From Anaerolineales bacterium (GTDB lineage: Bacteria; Chloroflexota; Anaerolineae; B4-G1; DUEL01): 7,853 bases of DNA. The notes below the pieces were generated by a model, which was not told the DNA's origin, searched no databases, and saw only the letters and a list, made by a program, of their open reading frames with translations. Shown piece after piece: positions 1 through 5,243 of the stretch. The DNA is taken from the NCBI GenBank assembly GCA_015662065.1, contig DQUX01000358.1:1-7853 (forward strand). The letters are read 5' to 3'. How positions within the stretch are numbered: position 1 is the stretch's first letter; each line of letters starts with the position of its first letter. The position numbers and the translations under genes are program-made.

Positions 1-1
1 A

Positions 2-580
2 CTGGTGGAGGCGGGGGTGCGGCTGGCGCGGGAGCGGGGCTGCGCGATGCTGACCACCCAGCCGGAGCGGCCCGCCGAGCCCTTCTACCAACGGGTGAGG
101 TTCGAGCCGTGGCTGTGGCTACGGGAGTGGCAGGCTCCGGCTCGGAAAGAGCCTCTGGCCGAGGAGTCGGTTCCGGCTTACCAGGCCGTCTACCCGGTCG
201 AGGAGGGGGTAGTGCTCCGGGCAGGCCGCTACCAGTGTGGTCGCCAGGCCTGGGACGACCTGCCCTTCCACCTGGCATTGGCGGAGCACCGGAGACTGCG
301 GTGGGGCCGCTGGCGGATGGAGCTGTCCGGCGGTGGGACGGCCTGGCTGGGGCTGCACGCCCAGCCGCTGGAGCCCTCCCAGGCGGATGGCTTCGCCTGG
401 TCGCCGCCGGGCGCGGAACTGGGGCCAGCGATCGCAGCGCTGCGGACGTTGGCGCACCGGTTGGGGTTCGCCTACGTGGACCTGCTGCTGGAGGAGCCGG
501 AGGGAGGCGAGCTTGCCACCGCGCGTGGGTTCGAGCACCAGGCGGACCTTACCCTGTGGCGGCGGACCATCGTGCCGTAG
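2..580 (+). CDS. GNAT-family N-acetyltransferase, 5'-truncated by window edge
   Basis: This is the C-terminal part of a probable acetyl-CoA-dependent acetyltransferase; the substrate cannot be told. The reading frame is open to the left edge (CTG at 2-4, then GTG at 5), so the true start lies upstream. The first ~45 residues match the end of a GNAT domain: an alpha helix (LVEAGVRLARERGC), a beta strand (AMLTT) and the FYxRxxF motif (FYQRVRF, where the usual Gly before Phe is Arg). The acetyl-CoA-binding RGxGxG loop should lie a few residues before the window. The remaining ~140 residues end in LAHRLGFAYVDLLLEE...ARGFEHQADLTLWRR. That repeats the helix-strand-GFE-strand pattern of a GNAT C-terminus and suggests a second, degenerate GNAT-like half. 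It lies 90 nt before the ABC permease, so the two could be co-transcribed. The GNAT assignment for the N-terminal part is fairly secure; the second half is tentative. Confidence 0.72.
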   Translation: MVEAGVRLARERGCAMLTTQPERPAEPFYQRVRFEPWLWLREWQAPARKEPLAEESVPAYQAVYPVEEGVVLRAGRYQCGRQAWDDLPFHLALAEHRRLRWGRWRMELSGGGTAWLGLHAQPLEPSQADGFAWSPPGAELGPAIAALRTLAHRLGFAYVDLLLEEPEGGELATARGFEHQADLTLWRRTIVP

Positions 581-658
581 TAGGGGTGACCCTCTGTGGT
601 CTCCCGTGGAGATTTCGCCCGGTGCAGCGAGGCGCGGCCTGGCGCAAGCCGATGGATG

Positions 659-670
659 AGGAGGGAAGTG
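659..670 (+). promoter_or_regulatory. Shine-Dalgarno site deciding the permease start
   Basis: The purine run GAGGAGGGAAG ends a few bases before ATG 671. It supports initiation at 671 rather than at the longer in-frame GTG at 596. Confidence 0.75.
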
Positions 671-1495
671 ATGACACAACTGATCCGTGAGATCCGGGCG
701 TCCTACGCCTTCGTAGAACGGAACTTCAACCTGGTCCGGCGGTACTGGGGATGGGAGCTGGTCTGGCTGGCCTACTCCATCGCTTCCACTCTCTCCATCA
801 CCTACATCGGCGCCGGGATGGAGGCCATCTCCGGGGTGGCGGTGGACACCGACTACCTGATCCTCTATCTGCTCATCGGCACCATGGTCTGGCGGTTCCT
901 GGCCATCGTCTTCGACAACATCAGCGAGATGATCGCCTGGGAGCGGTGGGAGGATACCATCGAGTACACCTTTATGGCCCCCATCACCCGCTTCACCCAT
1001 ATGATGGGCCAGACCGTCTTCTCGATCCTTTATAGCTTCATCTTCACCGCCGTCATTCTGGGGGTGGTGGCCCTCTTCTTCCAGCTCGACCTGAGCGAGG
1101 CCAACCTGTGGGGGGCGACGGTGATGCTGCTGGCCGGGAGTCTCTCCTTCATCGGCCTGGGCATCGTCGCTTCGGTGTTGCCGCTCCTCTTCCCGGAGCG
1201 GGGGGCGCAGATGACCCACGTCATCCAGGCCGTCTTCCTGCTCATCTCGGGGGTCTACTACCCCATCCAGGTCCTCCCGGCCTGGATGCAGCCGCTGGCG
1301 CGGGTCTCTCCGGCGACCTTCGTGCTGGAGGGGATGCGGGCGACCATCCTGGAGGGGGCCTCAACCCACACTCTGTGGCCCTACCTCTGGCCGCTGCTGG
1401 TGGCGGGGGTGGCTGCCATCCCTCTGGGGCTGTGGATCTTCCGCCTGGGGGAGCGGTACGCCAAGCGGACCGGAAAGTTGAAGCGGAACGGGTAG
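671..1495 (+). CDS. ABC-2 type transporter permease
   Basis: This is a 274-residue inner-membrane permease of the ABC-2 exporter class, normally working with a separate ATPase to export drugs, lipids or polysaccharides. Six hydrophobic segments are visible at about residues 28-48, 62-82, 115-137, 146-172, 183-203 and 237-258. The stretch between TM2 and TM3 (WERWEDTIEYTFMAPI, ~90-105) matches the cytoplasmic coupling helix. The signature region SGVYYPIQVLPAWMQPLA, followed by SPATFVLEGMRA (~193-225), is typical of ABC-2 permeases. The C-terminus is basic (RYAKRTGKLKRNG), as expected for a cytoplasmic tail. The start at 671 is chosen because GAGGAGGG lies just upstream (659-666); the in-frame GTG at 596 has no such site and would add 25 non-hydrophobic residues. 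No ATP-binding subunit is in the window, so it is probably encoded before the truncated GNAT gene or elsewhere. The substrate is unknown. Confidence 0.9.
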   Translation: MTQLIREIRASYAFVERNFNLVRRYWGWELVWLAYSIASTLSITYIGAGMEAISGVAVDTDYLILYLLIGTMVWRFLAIVFDNISEMIAWERWEDTIEYTFMAPITRFTHMMGQTVFSILYSFIFTAVILGVVALFFQLDLSEANLWGATVMLLAGSLSFIGLGIVASVLPLLFPERGAQMTHVIQAVFLLISGVYYPIQVLPAWMQPLARVSPATFVLEGMRATILEGASTHTLWPYLWPLLVAGVAAIPLGLWIFRLGERYAKRTGKLKRNG

Positions 1496-1497
1496 GC

Positions 1498-1526
1498 TGT
1501 GGGACGGGCTCCCAGCCCGTCCCGCG
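1498..1526 (+). terminator. Perfect GC-rich hairpin after permease gene; terminator or dispersed palindrome
   Basis: GGGACGGGCT (1501-1510) and AGCCCGTCCC (1514-1523) are perfect reverse complements separated by CCC. G-U and G-C pairs extend the stem to about 13 bp. It begins 5 nt after the permease stop codon. A short T-run (1534-1537) follows only after ten further bases, so it is a poor match to a textbook intrinsic terminator. It could still terminate, protect the mRNA 3' end, or be one copy of a dispersed palindromic repeat. The structure is certain; its role is inferred. Confidence 0.55.
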
Positions 1527-1527
1527 C

Positions 1528-1555
1528 TTGCCCTTTTCCACCGCTGAGGTATGAT
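1528..1555 (+). promoter_or_regulatory. Putative promoter for the HAD gene pair
   Basis: TTGCCC (1528-1533) and TATGAT (1550-1555) are 16 bp apart, a fair sigma70-type match in an otherwise GC-rich genome. Transcription would start near 1562, giving a leader of only about 18 nt. A second AT-rich hexamer, GATAAT (1565-1570), could act as a -10 for a leaderless transcript beginning close to ATG 1580, but it has no recognisable -35. Confidence 0.45.
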
Positions 1556-1579
1556 TAGGCTACTGATAATAGAATTTGT

Positions 1580-2092
1580 ATGGACAGACCAACGCTGATT
1601 CTGGACGCCGATGATACCCTCTGGGAGAACAACATCTTCTACGGGGAAGCGACCGACGCCTTCGTCGAACGGATGGCCCGTGAGGGGTTTGACCCCGTTG
1701 AGGCCCGGGATACCTTCGGTCGGGTGGAGTGGGGGCGGGTGCCACTGGTAGGATACGCGGTTCAGGAGTTCAACCAGCAGGACAAGGTAGACCGCTCCGG
1801 CCTGGCCCCCTACTTCGAGGCGGTCCACGTGGTGCCGGAGAAGGGGCCGGAGGTGCTGCGGGACTTGATAGCCCGCTATGGCCTGGAACCCCGAAGGACC
1901 TGGATGGTGGGCAGCAGCCCCCGCCCCGATATCAACCCGGCCCTGGCGGTGGGGGTCGGCGCGGTCTACATCCCCTACGCGGTGCCGTGGGCCTACGAGG
2001 AGGCCCCCATCGCCGACCCCGACCGGGTGATCACCCTGCAGTGCTTCCCCGACCTGCTCGACCTTTTCCCTGAGCCGGAGGAGGCCGAATGA
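1580..2092 (+). CDS. HAD-superfamily protein lacking cap and motif II (internally deleted)
   Basis: This 170-residue protein resembles HAD hydrolases that begin IFDADDTLWENN. Motif I is intact (D9-A-D11-D12-T13), as are the motif III lysine (VVPEK88) and a motif IV-like GSSPRPDINPA with D117, followed by the family-typical AVYIP. The family is usually about 230-240 residues, from general knowledge. Here the sequence passes directly from the first helical part (VPLVGYAVQEF, to ~64) to QQDKVDRSGLAPYF (~66-79). About 60-75 residues expected in between, holding most of the cap and the LLxTKG motif II with its phosphate-binding Thr/Ser, are missing in frame. Neither alternative frame contains the missing part, so this is a deletion rather than a frameshift. 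There is no Shine-Dalgarno site before ATG 1580. The stop overlaps the next HAD gene by 4 bp (ATGA), implying translational coupling. Catalytic activity is doubtful; it may be a decaying gene or a non-catalytic binding protein. Confidence 0.8.
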   Translation: MDRPTLILDADDTLWENNIFYGEATDAFVERMAREGFDPVEARDTFGRVEWGRVPLVGYAVQEFNQQDKVDRSGLAPYFEAVHVVPEKGPEVLRDLIARYGLEPRRTWMVGSSPRPDINPALAVGVGAVYIPYAVPWAYEEAPIADPDRVITLQCFPDLLDLFPEPEEAE

Positions 2093-3336
2093 TCCGAACC
2101 CTCATCGTCGACTGGGGTGGTGTGCTGATGCGCACGGTGGACATCCGCCCCCGGATGGCCTGGGAGCGACGGCTGGGGCTACCGCCTGGCGATCTGGCGG
2201 ATCTGTTCTTCCGGGGGAGGGCCTGGGAGCGGGCGCTGCGCGGAGAGGCGACCCTGGATGACGTCTGGACGGAGGTGGCCCATCACTTGGAGCTGAGCGA
2301 GGGAGAGACCGCCGCCCTCAGCCAGGACTTCTGGGCCGGCGACCGGCTGGATCAGGACTTGGTGGCGCTGATCCGCGACCTGCGTAGACAGGGCCTGCGC
2401 ACGGCGCTTCTGAGCAATCACACATCCCACCTGCCGGGTGTGCTGGCCGACCTGGGGCTGGACGATCTGTTCGACGTGGAGGTGGTCTCCGCCCTGGAGG
2501 GGGCGACGAAGCCGGATCCCCTCATCTACCGGCGGACGCTGGAGCGGCTGGAAACGCCGCCCCCTGAGGCGGTCTTCGTGGACGACCAGTGGGCCAACGT
2601 GGAGGCGGCCCGCCGACTGGGGATGGTCGGCCTCCGCTTTCAGGGCATCGCTCACCTGCGACGGAAGCTGGCGGCGGCCGGCCTCCCCGTGGAAACCCCC
2701 TCCCCGGATCCCGTGCCCGGCATCCGTGCCGTCATCTTCGACTGGGGCGGGGTCTTCGCCCCCCTGACCTTTTTCAAGCACACACGGGAGTGGGAGGAGC
2801 GGCTGGGCCTGGTTGAGGGAACCCTGAACCAAGTCCTCTGGGGAAGGAAGTGGAAGCAACTGGAGATCGGCGCCATCTCGCCGGAGGCGTTCGATGAACA
2901 TGTGGCCCAGGGCCTGGGCCTGCCGGACCGGGAGGCGGTCCATCAGTTCTACCGGGCGTACTACGCCGACGACCACCTGGACCACCGGGTCCTGGACGCG
3001 GCGCAGGCGCTGCGAGGCCGCTACCGGGTAGCGCTGCTGACCAACGCCTTTCCCGATCACGCCAGGCTGGTGCAGGAGCGGTATGGCTTTGACCCTCGGG
3101 CCGAGTTCGATCTGTACGTCAACTCCGCCGAGGTGGGGCTGGCGAAACCGGACCCGGCCATCTACCGGTTGGTCCTGGATCGGCTGGGAATAGCGCCGGG
3201 CGAGGCGGTCTTCCTGGACGATATGGTTCGGAACACCGACGCAGCCGGGGCGCTGGGGATCCACGCCATCGTCTTCACCGACGCCGAGGCCGGTCTGAAA
3301 GACCTGGCTGCGCTGTTGGGCCATCCGATCCCGTAG
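2089..3336 (+). CDS. Tandem two-domain HAD-family hydrolase
   Basis: This 415-residue cytoplasmic protein is two complete HAD (subfamily IA, YihX-like) phosphatase domains fused head to tail, with a linker at about residues 200-211. Domain 1 has nucleophile motif I D8-W-G-G-V, motif II LLSN110, motif III K141-P-D-P and motif IV VDD (D165/D166). Domain 2 has D218-W-G-G-V, LLTN319, K353-P-D-P and LDD (D377/D378). The alpha-helical caps lie at about 20-85 and 228-295. The halves align along their length (IRxxIxDWGGV, EWEERLGL/AWERRLGL, TKPDPLIYR/AKPDPAIYR), so the gene arose by duplication. In both halves the second Asp of the usual DxD is Gly; E. coli YihX, a sugar-phosphate phosphatase, has the same change (FDLGNV), so activity is plausible. 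Substrates may be sugar phosphates or other small phosphoesters, but this is not shown. Its ATG overlaps the preceding HAD stop, so the two are probably made together. Confidence 0.9.
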   Translation: MIRTLIVDWGGVLMRTVDIRPRMAWERRLGLPPGDLADLFFRGRAWERALRGEATLDDVWTEVAHHLELSEGETAALSQDFWAGDRLDQDLVALIRDLRRQGLRTALLSNHTSHLPGVLADLGLDDLFDVEVVSALEGATKPDPLIYRRTLERLETPPPEAVFVDDQWANVEAARRLGMVGLRFQGIAHLRRKLAAAGLPVETPSPDPVPGIRAVIFDWGGVFAPLTFFKHTREWEERLGLVEGTLNQVLWGRKWKQLEIGAISPEAFDEHVAQGLGLPDREAVHQFYRAYYADDHLDHRVLDAAQALRGRYRVALLTNAFPDHARLVQERYGFDPRAEFDLYVNSAEVGLAKPDPAIYRLVLDRLGIAPGEAVFLDDMVRNTDAAGALGIHAIVFTDAEAGLKDLAALLGHPIP

Positions 3337-3339
3337 CAT

Positions 3340-3396
3340 CTCGGAGTCCCTGAACTCGCCGGCAGTATCAAACTGAGGCGCCCCCCCGACTCCGAG
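3340..3396. repeat. 9-bp inverted repeat with 39-nt spacer after the tandem HAD gene
   Basis: CTCGGAGTC (3340-3348) is the exact reverse complement of GACTCCGAG (3388-3396). A smaller CGCC/GGCG pair (3357-3360, 3377-3380) sits inside. It begins 3 nt after the HAD stop codon and could form a long-loop hairpin at the mRNA end. No T-run follows, so terminator function is uncertain. Confidence 0.4.
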
Positions 3397-3401
3397 CGCT
3401 G

Positions 3402-3430
3402 TTGCTCAGGCTGAGAAGGTGCGGTATAAT
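3402..3430 (+). promoter_or_regulatory. Putative promoter of adenylate cyclase gene with overlapping dyad
   Basis: A perfect -10 hexamer TATAAT (3425-3430) lies 17 bp after TTGCTC (3402-3407), which matches the first three bases of the -35 consensus. Transcription would start near 3437, about 54 nt before the GTG start. The dyad CTCAG-G-CTGAG (3405-3415) overlaps the -35 and spacer and could be an operator half-site pair; no regulator is known for it. Confidence 0.55.
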
Positions 3431-3480
3431 CACCCAGGAGACCACAGGGACCTCCTGCCCCTTGCCTCATCCCTTCTGTG

Positions 3481-3485
3481 AGGAG
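3481..3485 (+). promoter_or_regulatory. Shine-Dalgarno site for GTG start of cyclase
   Basis: AGGAG lies 5 nt before GTG 3491. It is the best-supported start because the coiled-coil and GAF region begins soon after and the -10 box lies upstream. The bases CTCCT at 3452-3456 in the leader could pair with this site. Confidence 0.7.
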
Positions 3486-3490
3486 CAATC

Positions 3491-5233
3491 GTGAGCCGGT
3501 CGGAGTTGGAGCCACCCTTCCCGGGCCAACAGCAGATCGCCCGTCTGCGGGAGGAGCTGACCACTATGGTCCGCCTCCTGGCCCGGCATCACGCCGGGCC
3601 TGCTGCCTCCCTGGCCGTGAGTCTGGCCCCCCAACTTCAGACCCTCCAGCAGATCCTCAACCGCCTGGAGCAGGACCTGACCGCTCAGGCCGACGAGCGG
3701 GCCCAGATGGCCGCCCTGGCGGAGGTGGCCCGGGCGATCAACTCCTCCCTCGACCTGAGCGAGGTCCTCAACCGGGTGATGGATGAGATCATCCGTCTCA
3801 CCGGGGCGGAGCGGGCCTTCCTGATGCTGATAGACCCCGAGACCGGCGAGCTGGAGTTCCGCACCGCGCGGAATATGGACCAGGAGACCATCGCCGATTC
3901 CGCCTTCGAGATCAGCCGCAGCGTGGTCTACCGGGTGGCCCAGGAGGGGGAGCCGGTGGTCACCACCGACGCCCAACTGGACCCCCGTTTCAAGGGGAAG
4001 GAGAGCATCGTCAGCTACAGCCTCCGCTCCATCCTCTGCGTCCCACTACGGGCGCGGGACCGGGTCACCGGGGTCATCTACGCCGACAACCGCATCCGCA
4101 CCGGCATCTTCGGCGACCGGGATCGGGACCTGCTGGCCGCCTTCGCCGATCAGGCCGCCATCGCCATCGAGAACGCCCGTCTCTTCGAGAGCGTCACCGC
4201 CGCCAAGGCGCTGATGGACAACATCTTCGCCTCCATCGCCAGTGGCGTCGTCACCACCGACGAGGAGGACCGGATCACCCTGGTCAACCGGGCTGCGGAG
4301 GGCATCCTGGGCATCGCCGCCGGTCAGGCCGAGGGCCGGCCCTACACCGAGGCTTTCCCCACCCTCCGCCCGTTCCTGGAGCCGCTGATGGAACGGGTTC
4401 AGCGGGAGGACCGTACGATCGTGGCCGAGGAGGTGGAGCCGGAGTTGCCCGGCCGGGGACGGGTCAACCTGAGCCTCAGCCTCTCCCCCCTCAGGGATCC
4501 CGAGCACGAGCGGTCGGGGGTGGCCCTGGTGTTGGAGGACCTGACGGAACGGCGACGGCTGGAGGCCCAGGAGCGGTTCATCCGCGAGACCTTCCAGCGC
4601 TACGTCTGCCCGGCGGTGGTCCAGCGACTGCTGGAGGACCCCGGCAGCCTGAAGCTGGGGGGGCATCGGCAGGAGGTTACCATCCTCTTTGCCGACATCC
4701 GGGGCTTCACCGCCTTCAGCGAGCACCGCGACCCCGAGGATCTGGTGGAGGTGCTTAACTGCTACCTCTCCCTCGGCGCGGACGCGGTGTTGGCGGAGGA
4801 GGGCACGCTGGATAAGTTCATCGGGGATGCGGTGATGGCGATCTTCAACGCTCCCCTGCCCCAGCCGGATCACACCCTGCGGGCCGTGCGGGCGGCGCTC
4901 CGGATGCAGGAGGCGGTCCGTCAGTACCACGGTGAGGTCCCGTCCGCCAACCGGCTGGCCTACGGCGTGGGCGTCGCCGTGGGGGAGGCGGTGGTCGGCA
5001 ACATCGGCACCGCCCAGCAGTTGAACTACACCGCCATCGGGGCCAGCGTCAACCTGGCCAAACGACTGCAGGAGAACGCCGCCGCCGGACAAATCCTGCT
5101 CAACCAGGAGGCTTGCGAGCGGGTGAGGGGAGAGGTGGAGGTCCGGCCGCTATCCCCAATGGAGATGAAGGGGCTCAGCGCGCCGATCCAGGTCTACGAG
5201 CTCCTGGGGCTGAGGAATCAGGCTTCCTCCTGA
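3491..5233 (+). CDS. Class III adenylate cyclase with GAF and PAS domains
   Basis: This 580-residue, apparently soluble enzyme should make cAMP from ATP in response to signals read by its N-terminal domains. Order: a helical, probably coiled-coil segment (1-80); a GAF domain (~85-235, with ILCVPL, GVIYADN and the closing AFADQAAIAIENARL); a PAS domain (~238-355, with SGVVTTDEEDRITLVNRAAE and ending VLEDLTERRR); a signalling helix (FIRETFQRYVCPAVVQRLL, 363-381); and a cyclase domain (~395-573). The class III catalytic residues are present: metal ligands D402 (FADIRGFT) and D446 (IGDAVMAIF), adenine-selecting K442 and T514, transition-state N521 and R525. The Lys-Thr pair is typical of class IIIb adenylate cyclases, some of which respond to bicarbonate, and argues against guanylate cyclase activity. 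The usual IGD in the YTAIGD stretch is IGA here. There are no membrane segments. It lies 10 nt before the GT2 gene, so the two are probably co-transcribed. The GAF ligand is unknown; no cyclic-nucleotide NKFDE motif is seen. Confidence 0.93.
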   Translation: MSRSELEPPFPGQQQIARLREELTTMVRLLARHHAGPAASLAVSLAPQLQTLQQILNRLEQDLTAQADERAQMAALAEVARAINSSLDLSEVLNRVMDEIIRLTGAERAFLMLIDPETGELEFRTARNMDQETIADSAFEISRSVVYRVAQEGEPVVTTDAQLDPRFKGKESIVSYSLRSILCVPLRARDRVTGVIYADNRIRTGIFGDRDRDLLAAFADQAAIAIENARLFESVTAAKALMDNIFASIASGVVTTDEEDRITLVNRAAEGILGIAAGQAEGRPYTEAFPTLRPFLEPLMERVQREDRTIVAEEVEPELPGRGRVNLSLSLSPLRDPEHERSGVALVLEDLTERRRLEAQERFIRETFQRYVCPAVVQRLLEDPGSLKLGGHRQEVTILFADIRGFTAFSEHRDPEDLVEVLNCYLSLGADAVLAEEGTLDKFIGDAVMAIFNAPLPQPDHTLRAVRAALRMQEAVRQYHGEVPSANRLAYGVGVAVGEAVVGNIGTAQQLNYTAIGASVNLAKRLQENAAAGQILLNQEACERVRGEVEVRPLSPMEMKGLSAPIQVYELLGLRNQASS

Positions 5234-5243
5234 GCTTCGCGCT

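Noticed and set aside
596..670. Upstream GTG start for the permease
   Set aside because: It has no ribosome site, adds 25 residues unlike family N-termini, and ATG 671 has a strong Shine-Dalgarno site.
119..1219. Long open frame on the minus strand across the GNAT and permease genes
   Set aside because: It is a shadow of strong + strand genes in high-GC DNA. Its product is rich in Gly, Pro, His and Arg with no family motifs.
1729..1830. Frameshift as the explanation for the short HAD protein
   Set aside because: Neither alternative frame holds the missing cap or motif II sequence, and the original frame continues correctly, so a deletion fits better.
4046..5092. Long minus-strand open frame inside the cyclase gene
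   Set aside because: The + strand holds a complete catalytic domain here; the minus-strand product is low-complexity.
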